Made by a program: the position numbers and the translations under genes. A stretch of 64,000 nt of DNA, taken from positions 1,674,001 to 1,738,000 of the forward strand of contig NZ_CBDAQN010000003.1 in assembly GCF_965199065.1 (NCBI RefSeq). Direction: 5' to 3'. The notes under the pieces were generated by a model, which saw only the letters and a program-made list of their open reading frames with translations, was not told the DNA's origin and searched no databases. The stretch comes from Acidisoma sp965199065. GTDB lineage: Bacteria > Pseudomonadota > Alphaproteobacteria > Acetobacterales > Acetobacteraceae. The first letter of the stretch is position 1. Each line of letters begins with the position of its first letter. This document shows positions 15,973 through 24,435 of this stretch, piece after piece.

Positions 15973-17376
15973 GCTAGAGGCCCGCCGCCGGGTCAGGATG
16001 AAGGAGACCGGACGATCGGGCTGCGTGGTGACCCGGCCTATCGGCTGCATACCGCGATCACCCGCGACATCGACGTGGAAACTCTGCATCAGCCTTGCCA
16101 GCACGAGGACGCCCTCTGTGATTGCGAACTGGGCGCCGACGCAGATGCGCGGACCTGCGCCGAAGGGCAGATAGGTGTAGCGGTCCGGCGGCGGCGCCCC
16201 GGGCAGAAAGCGAGCCGGGTCGAAGACTTCCGGCTCGCGCCAATGCGCTCGGTGCCGGTGCACCACCCACGGCGAGATGCTCACCACCGTTCCGGGCGCG
16301 ATCGCGTGATCCAGGATGCGGTCCGCTTCCTTTGCGACGCGGACGATAAGGAAGGCCGGCGGGTAGAGCCGCAGCACCTCGTCGAAGAAGGCGCGCGTAT
16401 AGACCAGTTTCTTCAACGCCTCCGCCGCGACGGCAGGCGACAGATCGACGGTCCGCACCTCCTCGGCAATCTGCGCCTGAAGGGCGGGCAGCTTGGCCGC
16501 GATGTAGCAGGCCCAGAACAGAGCGGTGGAAGTCGTTTCATGCCCGGCGATGATCATCGTCGAGACCTCGTCCCGTAGCTCGTCATGGTCGAAACCGGCG
16601 CCGGTCTCAGGGTCCCGTGCCATGTCCAGCATGTCGAACAGATCGCGCGGGGCGTGTTCGGGAGGCGGCCCGAGGGTCCGGCGCATGGCGATGATGCGAT
16701 CCATCATGTCCGTCCACTGGCCCCGGAACCGCGCCCTCGCCCGATCCTGCGGCGAGCGCATGCCGGCCGGCAGCAGCAGATCGAACAGATCGGGCCGGGT
16801 ATGATTGAGCCCGTACTCCATCAGATTGTCCCGCATCTCGCGGCTGAAGCTGGAGGACTCCAGCGAGAACATGGAATGCGCCGCGATCCGCAGCGCCAGA
16901 CGCTGCAAATGGCCGAGGAGTTCGACGAGGCCGAACTCACGGCCGAGTTCCGCGACTGTCTCCTCGGCTATGGTCATCACGTGCCCGGCAAGCACCGGCA
17001 TCATTCTCGGCGCCATTGCGGGTGCGATCGCACGCCGGCGATGCCGCCACGCCTCGCCCGAGGCTAGAAACAGACCCCCGCCGAGCAGCGGCTCCAGGAT
17101 GCGCATCGTGCTCGCATTGCGCTCGTAATTTTCGGCGTTGGCGACCAGGACTTGGCGGATGCCAGCGGGATCGTTCAGCAAGACCTGCGGGCGGCCGAGG
17201 AAGGTCCCGGGCAGGATGCCGTCTGTGTAAGCCGGCTCACCCCATAACTCGAGCAGGTTGCGCCTCAGGACGAGGAAGTCCTCCAACTGCGACCGGCGGC
17301 GCTGCGGTCGTGCCGGTTGCGGTAGAACGATCTGTCTTGGGTGGGTAACGCTCGCGGGGCGCATAACGCTCGACAT
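15967..17376 (-). CDS. cytochrome P450
   Basis: A 469-residue P450 monooxygenase. The I-helix oxygen-activation motif is AGHETTSTALFWA, the K-helix ExxR is in FDEVLRLYPPAFL, and the haem-binding loop is FGAGPRICVGAQFA with ligand C412. The layout resembles bacterial P450s of the fatty-acid or terpenoid type with a long N-terminus (HPRQIVLPQPARPQRR) and no membrane anchor. No reductase or ferredoxin partner lies next to it, so electrons must come from elsewhere. The ATG at 17376 has an AGGGAAGGG stretch upstream; a GTG at 17424 is an alternative. Substrate unknown. Confidence 0.93.
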   Translation of the reverse strand: MSSVMRPASVTHPRQIVLPQPARPQRRRSQLEDFLVLRRNLLELWGEPAYTDGILPGTFLGRPQVLLNDPAGIRQVLVANAENYERNASTMRILEPLLGGGLFLASGEAWRHRRRAIAPAMAPRMMPVLAGHVMTIAEETVAELGREFGLVELLGHLQRLALRIAAHSMFSLESSSFSREMRDNLMEYGLNHTRPDLFDLLLPAGMRSPQDRARARFRGQWTDMMDRIIAMRRTLGPPPEHAPRDLFDMLDMARDPETGAGFDHDELRDEVSTMIIAGHETTSTALFWACYIAAKLPALQAQIAEEVRTVDLSPAVAAEALKKLVYTRAFFDEVLRLYPPAFLIVRVAKEADRILDHAIAPGTVVSISPWVVHRHRAHWREPEVFDPARFLPGAPPPDRYTYLPFGAGPRICVGAQFAITEGVLVLARLMQSFHVDVAGDRGMQPIGRVTTQPDRPVSFILTRRRASSL

Positions 17377-17538
17377 GGCAACAACGCCCTTCCCTGGCTC
17401 GGTAGCGCATGATCCGGTGGACACGGAGGACCTATACGCGGCAACTCAGTTGCCGGTGACTGGTCCGCCATGGGTTCTGCCTTGCAAGCACTAAAGCGCC
17501 CGCCCACGTGACCGGCTCCACCATAGGAGACGACGCCC

Positions 17539-17964
17539 ATGAAAACGACAGGATCGGCCGTTTGGGAAGGCGGCATCAAAGATGGCAAAGGTGCCATTTC
17601 AACCCATAGCGGCGCGTTGAAAGCCTATCCCTATGGCTTCGCCAGCCGGTTCGAAGGCAAGCCCGGGACCAATCCCGAAGAACTTATCGGCGCGGCCCAC
17701 GCAGGCTGCTTCACCATGGCGCTATCGCTCATCCTGGGAGAAGCAAAGCTGACCGCAACTCACATGGAGACAACCGCCGCTGTCACACTCGATAAAGTCG
17801 ATGATGGGTTCGCAATTACCGCGGTTCATCTGACGCTTGAGGCCCGCATTCCGGGCGCCGATCAGGCACAATTCGAAGAACTAGCGGGCAAGGCGAAAGC
17901 CGGCTGTCCGGTCTCTAAGCTTCTTAACGCCACTATAACTTTGGACGCCAAGCTGCTCGACTGA
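17539..17964 (+). CDS. osmC: OsmC-family peroxidase
   Basis: A 141-residue thiol peroxidase of the OsmC/Ohr superfamily that reduces organic hydroperoxides. The two active-site cysteines are C57 in GAAHAGCFTMAL and C123 in KAGCPVSKLLN. The N-terminus (AVWEGGIKDGKGAIST) matches the OsmC branch rather than Ohr. The ATG has GGAGA ahead of it. A strong hairpin directly after the stop closes the transcript, so it is probably monocistronic. Confidence 0.94.
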   Translation: MKTTGSAVWEGGIKDGKGAISTHSGALKAYPYGFASRFEGKPGTNPEELIGAAHAGCFTMALSLILGEAKLTATHMETTAAVTLDKVDDGFAITAVHLTLEARIPGADQAQFEELAGKAKAGCPVSKLLNATITLDAKLLD

Positions 17965-17978
17965 CCGGCCGTCGAGAC

Positions 17979-18004
17979 GCCGGCACCTCATCCGAGGTGC
18001 CGGC
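17979..18004 (+). terminator. rho-independent terminator after osmC
   Basis: Perfect 11-bp stem GCCGGCACCTC / GAGGTGCCGGC with loop ATCC, followed by TTATT, 14 bp after the osmC stop. It also lies just beyond the stop of the opposing small gene at 18021, so it could act on both strands, though only the + side has a T-rich tail. Confidence 0.8.
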
Positions 18005-18020
18005 TTATTCCACTCGGAGT

Positions 18021-18317
18021 TCAGTTCCCGGCAGCGGTGCCGCTGACCTTGCCCATGCCGGAACCGGTGCCCGGCTGTGCGCCGGTCGGGTTGGCAAGCT
18101 GAGCGCCTGCCGAGTCGGGGCTTACCTTCCGGACCATGCCGGTCTTCGTACCACTGTTTTTGGTCGGTGGGATGACAGCGGTAGAGGATGTCCCGCCTGC
18201 AACGGAACCTGTGGTCGTGGTGGCCGTGGAGGTCGTGCTCTGGGCGACGGCTGCGGTCATAGACAGCGGCGCTACGAGAAGTAAAGACGACAACAAAAGA
18301 GAATGAAGACGGCGCAT
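18021..18317 (-). CDS. small exported Ser/Thr/Gly-rich protein of unknown function
   Basis: A 98-residue protein with a clear Sec signal peptide (MRRLHSLLLSSLLLVAPLS, likely cleaved after AVAQ near residue 26). The mature part is low-complexity, rich in Ser, Thr, Gly and Pro, with no recognised domain or cysteines. The ATG at 18317 has CAGGA about 8 bp ahead; a GTG six codons upstream is less likely. It is divergent from the Gly-rich gene at 18585. A periplasmic or surface role is inferred from the signal only. Confidence 0.65.
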   Translation of the reverse strand: MRRLHSLLLSSLLLVAPLSMTAAVAQSTTSTATTTTGSVAGGTSSTAVIPPTKNSGTKTGMVRKVSPDSAGAQLANPTGAQPGTGSGMGKVSGTAAGN

Positions 18318-18584
18318 ATGACAATCCTGTTTCACTGGCAGCGGGCGATCCCGACGCTTCGTGAAATAATTGGGGTGCCGACGACTTAATGCGACTGTAC
18401 AACACCCTCAAGTTTACGTTGGCGCGATGGGCCGATCGGACGGCGCCGGGACCCGCTCGAACGAGCGGCCCTGTCGCCCCGACCACGCTGCGTCGCCTGT
18501 AGCGAGAGGTAGCGTTCTAGGCAGTATCCCCCACAATCGAACTTCTCTAAACCTCGGTTTCAGCCTGTATGAGGAGACGCCTTC

Positions 18585-19025
18585 ATGGCCAAATCACCCG
18601 GCCCGTCGAAAGGTAAGGCAGCCGCGCCCGCTCAGTTCGACATGAACAGTCGGGAGCGAAAGGGCGGCAAAGGCCGTCCGGGCGGCCCCGGCGGTGGAGG
18701 TGGGCGAGGCCGCGACGAAAAGCGGCCGCCCGCACGGATCGTGACACTGCCGCCCGCCGTGGTCGACCGCGGTGATGGCTGGATCATCGAGAAGGTCGGC
18801 CGTGTCGATCAGGCCTCCCACGCGCCCATGGGCGCCGAATACCGTCTGGTCTTCAACGGCCATGACCCGCTGGTGTTCGATTATCTCGGCGCCGCCCGCG
18901 AACGCGCCAAGGAGCCGCCACCGGAGAAGGCAGCCGCCGAGGATGTTGCGGCTGCCGTCGTGCCCGAGGCGCCTGAAGACGAAGCCCCGTCTCGGGAAGC
19001 CGGGGTCGACGGAGAAGGGGTCTGA
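18585..19025 (+). CDS. small Gly/Pro-rich hypothetical protein
   Basis: A 146-residue protein of unknown function. Residues 1-48 are a basic, Gly-rich linker (GGPGGGGGRGRDEKR). Residues about 50-105 look folded (DGWIIEKVGRVDQASHAPMG, then a hydrophobic FNGHDPLVFDYLG). The C-terminal 40 residues are acidic and Ala/Pro-rich. The basic front could bind nucleic acid. GAGGAG lies ahead of the ATG. No transmembrane segment or signal peptide is visible. Confidence 0.6.
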   Translation: MAKSPGPSKGKAAAPAQFDMNSRERKGGKGRPGGPGGGGGRGRDEKRPPARIVTLPPAVVDRGDGWIIEKVGRVDQASHAPMGAEYRLVFNGHDPLVFDYLGAARERAKEPPPEKAAAEDVAAAVVPEAPEDEAPSREAGVDGEGV

Positions 19026-19125
19026 CAACAGGGGACCTTCCCCTGGCCGGTTGCGGAGGCCGGTCGTGCCGCGGCCCGAACGAGATGCTGGCCATCCGCA
19101 AGCGTCCAGCTGCCGTCCGCCGTCG

Positions 19126-20007
19126 TCAGGCGGAGATCAAGATCGGAACGGCGCTATTATGATACGCATACTGCGTATTGCCTCCGATGAGGATCTCCAA
19201 TGCCCTGGAGTTGCTGTAGGCCCCCATGCAGATGAGCGTCGCTCCTGTCTCCTGGGCGTACGTGAGGAGTGATGACGCTACCCGGGACGGATCATGCGTC
19301 ACGATCTTGCAGCGAGCCGTGATCCCGTTGCAGCGCAAGTAGTCCACAATCTCGTCCTCATGCGCGGCGACTTCCTCGGATGCCACGCATCTGAACACGG
19401 TCACCTGCGAGCAGGCCTCCAGCAAGGGCATTGCCAGCCCGACGGTCCGGGAGACCTGAAGGCCGCCGTCCCAGGCCAGAATCGAGTGGTCCAGAATATC
19501 GCGAGAAGTCTGAGCCTGAGCAGGAACGATCAGGATGGCTCGTCCGCTCGTCATGAGAACGACCTTGTTGAGTTCTCGCTCTTGCTGCGTGGTCCTTCTG
19601 TCGGGCTGGCCGATGACGATCAGGTCGGTAGCACGCGCGTGTCTCACGAGGTTTGAAGGTCCCTCATTCGTCAGCACCTCGACGCGACATGACGGAGCAC
19701 CCCCGTGCTTCATCCCGTCGAGCTTCGAGCCCATGGAACGAACGCCCCTTTCGACAGCCCACTTGTTCACCAGTGCCGCTACCGCGTCCGCCGAGGGTCT
19801 TTCTCTGTCCCAATTCTCCTCGGCCATCTCGAGCACTTTGTCGTTCAGGATCGGATCGCCTTCGACGGACGAAGGATCTGTGGCGGCATGCACGAAGATG
19901 ACGTCGATCCTCGAATGGAACCGGTCAGCGACCGACAAGGCGCGGTCAAGCTTGAACTCCAACAGCCTGACATCGAAGACTGGAACAATGATCCGCCCGA
20001 AGGGCAT
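19126..20007 (-). CDS. tandem universal stress protein (UspA family)
   Basis: A 293-residue protein made of two UspA-like domains. The first begins GRIIVPVFDVRLLEFKLDRA; the second begins near residue 155 (SILAWDGGLQVSRTVGLAMP) and ends with the ATP-binding-type GAYSNSRALEILIGGNTQY before AVPILIS. Tandem Usp proteins act in stress survival and often bind ATP or AMP; this second domain keeps a G-2x-G-9x-G-like loop only in part. ATG at 20007 has AGGGGG upstream. Confidence 0.88.
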   Translation of the reverse strand: MPFGRIIVPVFDVRLLEFKLDRALSVADRFHSRIDVIFVHAATDPSSVEGDPILNDKVLEMAEENWDRERPSADAVAALVNKWAVERGVRSMGSKLDGMKHGGAPSCRVEVLTNEGPSNLVRHARATDLIVIGQPDRRTTQQERELNKVVLMTSGRAILIVPAQAQTSRDILDHSILAWDGGLQVSRTVGLAMPLLEACSQVTVFRCVASEEVAAHEDEIVDYLRCNGITARCKIVTHDPSRVASSLLTYAQETGATLICMGAYSNSRALEILIGGNTQYAYHNSAVPILISA

Positions 20008-20032
20008 CGCGGTAACCCCCTTAGGTCATCCT

Positions 20033-20494
20033 TCAACAAGCCGCTGTCAGTTTTGCGCGCGCCTGCGTCGCGAGCACATCGGCCCGCTCATTCATGGCGT
20101 CGCCGGAATGGCCCCGAACCCAGCGCCAATCGATCTCGTGCTTCTGGGCCGCCGCCAGGATCCGCTGCCAGAGATCGATGTTCGCCACCGGATCGCCCGC
20201 CGCGTTGCGCCACCGCCGCCTGACCCACCCCGTCGTCCACCGCGTGATGCCGTTGCGCAAATACTCGCTGTCCGTGTGCAGGACGACCGTGCAGGGCCGG
20301 GTGAGGGCTTCCAATGCCTCCGCCGCCGCGGTCAGCTCCATGCGGTTGTTCGTGGTCGCCGCCTCGGCACCGCTCAACTCCCGCTCGGCCGTGCCGAAAC
20401 GCAGGATCGCCGACCATCCGCCGGGGCCGGGGTTCGGCTTGCACCCGCCGTCGGTCCAGATCTCGACTGTGCGTCCCTCGGTTTCATCCGACAT
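20033..20494 (-). CDS. rnhA: ribonuclease HI
   Basis: A 153-residue RNase HI that degrades the RNA strand of RNA-DNA hybrids. The first catalytic Asp is in EIWTDGGCKPNPGPGGW, the Glu is in NNRMELTAAAEAL, the next Asp is in LHTDSEYLRNGI, and the C-terminal Asp is in NERADVLATQA, with the conserved His in VRGHSGDA. The ATG at 20494 is chosen because the fold starts shortly after; an upstream ATG at 20515 is possible. It overlaps the 3' end of thrB by 11 bp, an order common in alphaproteobacteria. Confidence 0.94.
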   Translation of the reverse strand: MSDETEGRTVEIWTDGGCKPNPGPGGWSAILRFGTAERELSGAEAATTNNRMELTAAAEALEALTRPCTVVLHTDSEYLRNGITRWTTGWVRRRWRNAAGDPVANIDLWQRILAAAQKHEIDWRWVRGHSGDAMNERADVLATQARAKLTAAC

Positions 20495-21443
20495 AGGCGG
20501 AGAGGCCCCTGGCATGACGGTGGAAGCGCAGCTTGCGGAGGTATTCGACCGGATCCTTGGGCGTCACCAGAGCGCCTGCCGGCGTGTTGAGCCAGTCATA
20601 CAGCCGCGTCAGTAGAAAACGGAGCGCCGCGCCCTGCGCCAGGATCGGCATTGCATCCGCCTCAGCGACAGTCAGCGGCCGCACGCTCTGATATCCCGAG
20701 ATCAGGGCCCGGCCACGGGTCACGTTGAAGGCGCCGTCCTGCTCGAAGCACCAGGCGTTGAGGCAGATGGCGAGGTCGTAGGCCAGCAGGTCGGTCGCCG
20801 CGAAGTAGAAGTCGATGAGGCCCGAGATCCGCTGGTCGAGGAAGAAGACGTTGTCGGGGAACAGATCGGCATGGATCTGGCCTTCCGGCAGGTCCTGAGG
20901 CCAGTCGCCGAGCAGCCGGTCCAACACCCGCGACAGTTCTTCCCCAAGGTCCGGCGCCACTTCATCGGCGCGGCCGAGGCTCCGCTCCAGCAGAGGGCGC
21001 CACCCGGCGGGACCGAGGCCGTTCACGCGACGGGGCGCGTAGCTCTCGCCGGCTGCATGCAGGCGTGCCAGGGCAACGCCCAGCGGCGAGCAATGGGCCA
21101 CCTGCGGGCGACGCGGCCAGACGCCCGGCAGGAAGGTCGTGATGGCGGCGTGACGCCCGGCCAGCATGCGAAGGGCATTGCCATCCTGGCCACGGACCGG
21201 CTGCGGGCAGGTGACGCCCTGCCCTGCCAGATGCTCCATCAGCCCGAGGAACCAGGGAAGGTCCGCCGGATCGACCCGTTTCTCATAGAGCGTCAGGATG
21301 AAATCGCCGGTTGTCGTGCGCAGCATGTAGTTGCTGTTCTCGACGCCCTCCGCGATGCCACGGAACGCCACCGCCTCGCCGATGTCATAGAGGCTGAGGA
21401 ACGCGCTCAACGCGTCGTCGGCGACTTCTGTGTAGACGGCCAT
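20484..21443 (-). CDS. thrB: homoserine kinase (ThrB, APH-like type)
   Basis: A 319-residue homoserine kinase of the aminoglycoside-phosphotransferase fold used by many alphaproteobacteria, which makes O-phosphohomoserine for threonine synthesis. MAVYTEVADDALSAFL is the usual N-terminus; GIAEGVENSNYMLRTTTGDF forms the nucleotide loop; QIHADLFPDNVFF is the catalytic loop; and GLIDFYFAATDLLAYDLAI is the metal-binding DFG-like segment. The frame is open a few codons upstream, but the ATG at 21443 is the family start. rnhA follows with overlap. Confidence 0.95.
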   Translation of the reverse strand: MAVYTEVADDALSAFLSLYDIGEAVAFRGIAEGVENSNYMLRTTTGDFILTLYEKRVDPADLPWFLGLMEHLAGQGVTCPQPVRGQDGNALRMLAGRHAAITTFLPGVWPRRPQVAHCSPLGVALARLHAAGESYAPRRVNGLGPAGWRPLLERSLGRADEVAPDLGEELSRVLDRLLGDWPQDLPEGQIHADLFPDNVFFLDQRISGLIDFYFAATDLLAYDLAICLNAWCFEQDGAFNVTRGRALISGYQSVRPLTVAEADAMPILAQGAALRFLLTRLYDWLNTPAGALVTPKDPVEYLRKLRFHRHARGLSAYVG

Positions 21444-21536
21444 CAGTAAAGAACTCAACGGTTGAAGAACGTCTCTCTCCTACGAACGGCGCTGGCCCAA
21501 GACCAGAGAGAAACGGCGCGCTACGGACCCGACATG

Positions 21537-21570
21537 AAAAAGCCGCGGCTGGCAGGACCAGACGCGGCTT
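21537..21570 (-). terminator. rho-independent terminator of the RhlE-type helicase gene
   Basis: On the minus strand the sequence forms AAGCCGCG-t-CTGG / CCAG-c-CGCGGCTT followed by TTTTC, a long stem with one internal mismatch. It lies 25 bp beyond the helicase stop codon at 21595 and separates this gene from thrB. Confidence 0.88.
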
Positions 21571-21594
21571 CGATCACGACAAAAACTTAAGGCT

Positions 21595-22902
21595 TCAGGC
21601 GGCCTTGTTCTGGCGCGGACGACGGCCGGAGCCTGAACGGCGGCCGCGGCGCTTCGGGCGGTCCTGGTCTGCCAGGCCACCTTCGCGCGGAGCTTGCGGT
21701 GCGGTGGGACGCATCGGCAGGATGTCTGCCGGTTGCCCGCCCGTGGAGGAGACCGGATGCGGCCCCGCCACATGCATGACGACGCCCGTCAGCCGCTGGA
21801 TCGCGCGCAGGAACGCCTGCTCAGTGGGATCGCAGAAGGCATAGGCGATGCCGGAGGCGCCGGCCCGTGCCGTGCGGCCGATGCGATGCACGTAGCTCTC
21901 GGGCTCGTTCGGCAACTCGTAGTTGATGACATGCGTGATGCCGGTCACGTGGATGCCGCGCGCGGCGAGATCGGTCGCGACCAGAACCCTGGCCTGTCCG
22001 GTCTTGAACAGCTCCAGGCTACGCTGGCGCGCATTCTGGCTTTTGTTGCCGTGCATGGCTTCCGCGGGAATGCCGGCGCCCTCCAGATGCTCGGCGACCT
22101 TGTCGGCGCCGCGCTTGGTGCGGGTGAACACGATCACACGCGCCATCTCGGGGTTCCGCAGCAGGTTGACCAGCAGGTGCTTCTTGCCGCCGGCGTCTGT
22201 GAAGTAGACGTGCTGCTCGATCTTGTCGGGCGTCGCCGTTTCAGCCTGCACCTGGACCCGCACCGGGTCGTTCAGCAGGCTCGAGGCAAGCTTGCCCACC
22301 TCCGCCGGCATCGTGGCCGAGAAGAGCATCGACTGGCGCTTGGCAGGAAGCGACGCCATGATCGTGCGGATGTCCCGGATGAAGCCGAGGTCCAGCATCT
22401 GGTCGCCCTCGTCGAGGACGAAATGCGTGACCTGGTCGAGCAGCAGTTCCCGTGTGCTCATGAGATCCTTGATGCGGCCCGGCGTGCCGACGACGATGTC
22501 GGTGCCGCGCTGCATGCGCTGGACCTGAGGCGTACGGCCGACACCGCCGAGGATGACGACGGTGCGGAGCCCCGTGCCCGCCGAGAAGCGGCGGATGCTC
22601 TCGTCGATCTGCAAGGCAAGCTCACGCGTCGGCGCCAGGATCAGCACCCGCGTGCCGTAGGGACGCAGACGGCCCCGGTCGTTCAGCAGATGCTGGATGA
22701 TCGGCAGGGCGAAGGCGCCGGTTTTGCCGGTGCCGGTCTGGGCCACGCCGAGCAGGTCCCGCCCGGCCAGAAGCTGGGGAATGGCGCCCGCCTGGATGGG
22801 TGTCGGCGCGGTATAACCAAGCGCCAGGACAGCGCGCTGGATCGGCTCGCTGAGCCCCAGGGAGGCGAAGCTGTCGGTCGTGGTGGTCGGAATTTCAGTC
22901 AA
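21595..22902 (-). CDS. DEAD-box ATP-dependent RNA helicase, RhlE-like
   Basis: A 435-residue DEAD-box helicase that remodels RNA duplexes in ribosome assembly or RNA decay. The Q motif region is PTPIQAGAIP, motif I is AQTGTGKTGAF, motif II is the variant DEGD in HFVLDEGDQMLDLGF, motif III is SAT in LFSATMPAEV, and the C-terminal helicase motifs include VATDLAARGIHV and HRIGRTARAG. A basic tail (PKRRGRRSGSGRRPRQNK) probably binds RNA. The start is TTG at 22902 with GGAG ahead; the frame is open to 23079 but that segment has no homology. The second motif-II Asp-Glu-Ala-Asp position reads DEGD, a tolerated variant. A strong terminator follows. Confidence 0.92.
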   Translation of the reverse strand: MTEIPTTTTDSFASLGLSEPIQRAVLALGYTAPTPIQAGAIPQLLAGRDLLGVAQTGTGKTGAFALPIIQHLLNDRGRLRPYGTRVLILAPTRELALQIDESIRRFSAGTGLRTVVILGGVGRTPQVQRMQRGTDIVVGTPGRIKDLMSTRELLLDQVTHFVLDEGDQMLDLGFIRDIRTIMASLPAKRQSMLFSATMPAEVGKLASSLLNDPVRVQVQAETATPDKIEQHVYFTDAGGKKHLLVNLLRNPEMARVIVFTRTKRGADKVAEHLEGAGIPAEAMHGNKSQNARQRSLELFKTGQARVLVATDLAARGIHVTGITHVINYELPNEPESYVHRIGRTARAGASGIAYAFCDPTEQAFLRAIQRLTGVVMHVAGPHPVSSTGGQPADILPMRPTAPQAPREGGLADQDRPKRRGRRSGSGRRPRQNKAA

Positions 22903-23126
22903 AAGAGTCTCCACGCCGCCCGGACGCTCGTCGGGGCGGTTCGTGCCCTTGCTCCCCGCGCGATGCGGAGTGGAACAGGTAAGAAGGAGATCGTTCGGAA
23001 AAAGATGATACCCGAAGCCGCTCCGTTTGCCGGATGCAACTATCGAACGAGGATCACCGTTCGCGCATCTCGCGAACAATCATGGCAGCCTGATACCGCA
23101 GCGCAGCAAGAGAATCAACGAATATC

Positions 23127-23513
23127 TTACGCAACGCCGATAAGCATCAGCACGATGCCGCCGATCGCGACAACCCATACAAGCGATCGCACCACCGGAA
23201 CACCGGCAACGTAGAGGGGCCAGTAGACGACCCGACCCCAGAAGTAGAGGTTCGCGCCGATCACCGTCAGCGCGGAGTGGCGGTTGAGTACTTGTCCGAC
23301 CAGGACAAGAGCGACGAAGAAGACGTAGGTTTCCTTGAAGTTGGAGAAGGCGCGGATGACGCGGCCGCCGACGCCATCGATCGGCTTCTGGTCGTCGCGG
23401 GCGCTCCGGCTGAAGTGGGAGCCGCGCTGGCTCATCACGGCCGTGCCGGTGGCCAAGCATTGCAACAGGCCGATCACCACGGACCAGAGCAGCAGCTTCA
23501 TCTCAAATGTCAT
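23127..23513 (-). CDS. MAPEG-family membrane protein
   Basis: A 128-residue integral membrane protein with four predicted helices (residues about 8-26, 62-80, 84-102, 108-126). The RAFSNFKETYVFFVALVLVG segment, with its conserved Asn and Glu between helices, is typical of the bacterial MAPEG group, relatives of microsomal glutathione transferases. Activity in bacteria is mostly unproven. The ATG at 23513 is the natural start. It sits alone upstream of the helicase gene with a 224-bp gap. Confidence 0.85.
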   Translation of the reverse strand: MTFEMKLLLWSVVIGLLQCLATGTAVMSQRGSHFSRSARDDQKPIDGVGGRVIRAFSNFKETYVFFVALVLVGQVLNRHSALTVIGANLYFWGRVVYWPLYVAGVPVVRSLVWVVAIGGIVLMLIGVA

Positions 23514-23640
23514 TGTCTGGGAATCCTGTCAGGGCAGTACTGTCCGGAAGATGATGCTCGACCGGAAGCGGTAACAGGACAGAGGCAGTTCCCTGGGTTA
23601 AAGTTGAACGCGTGAGAGCCGGAGGCCGGTCGAGGTGAGG

Positions 23641-24435
23641 ATGGCGCTGGACTGGATGCGAGGCGTGATCGCGGCGCTCGCCGTTATCGGCGCCATGTTG
23701 CCCATCGTCTTCCTTGGCGCCGCCACCGACCCGGACATCCTGTGGAAGATCGTCCATGGCCGGTGCGTGGCCGATGAGACCAGGTTCGGCCACGCCGCGC
23801 CCTGCGCCGTCGTCGACCTCGCAGCAGGTTTCGCGGTGCTGAAGGATATCGTGGGCAAGACCCAGTATCTGCTCATCCCGACCACGCGCATCACCGGCAT
23901 CGAAAGCCCGGCGGTGCTTGACCCGGCGACGCCCAACTATTTCGCCGACGCCTGGAACGAGACCAATCTGGTCGATGCACGGCTGGGGAAGACGCTGCCG
24001 AGGCAGGACCTCAGCCTCGCGATCAACGCCATCACGGGCCGCACGCAGGACCAGTTCCATATCCATATCGATTGCATCCGGGCCGACGTGCGGGCTGCCC
24101 TCGCCCAGCATGCGGCGTCCGTGGGGCGGAACTGGGCGCCGTTTCCAGTCCCGCTAGCGGGCGCCGACTACCGCGCGATCCGGATCGATGGATCGTCCCT
24201 GAACGCCGATCCTTTTACGCTTCTCGCCGATGGCGAGCCCGGCGCGCGGGCAGCGATGGGCATGCATACGCTCGTGCTGGCGGGTGAGACCTTCGCGGGC
24301 GGCGAGCCGGGTTTCATCCTGCTTGACAACCACGCCGACCCGGCAACGGGCGACATGGGCAATGGCGAGGCCCTCCAGGACCACACCTGCCAGGTGGGTC
24401 ACTCACCGGCCGTCGTGGTGTCCGGCGCCCAATAG
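23641..24435 (+). CDS. cdh: CDP-diacylglycerol pyrophosphatase
   Basis: A 264-residue enzyme of the Cdh family (HIT-like fold) that hydrolyses CDP-diacylglycerol to phosphatidate and CMP. An N-terminal hydrophobic helix (VIAALAVIGAMLPIVFLGA) is a signal anchor to the inner membrane, periplasmic side. The histidine motif is DQFHIHIDCIRADV; the early GRCVADETRFGHAAPC matches the family. An in-frame GTG two codons upstream is the alternative start. Its last 37 bases overlap the tail of the convergent thiX gene. Confidence 0.9.
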   Translation: MALDWMRGVIAALAVIGAMLPIVFLGAATDPDILWKIVHGRCVADETRFGHAAPCAVVDLAAGFAVLKDIVGKTQYLLIPTTRITGIESPAVLDPATPNYFADAWNETNLVDARLGKTLPRQDLSLAINAITGRTQDQFHIHIDCIRADVRAALAQHAASVGRNWAPFPVPLAGADYRAIRIDGSSLNADPFTLLADGEPGARAAMGMHTLVLAGETFAGGEPGFILLDNHADPATGDMGNGEALQDHTCQVGHSPAVVVSGAQ

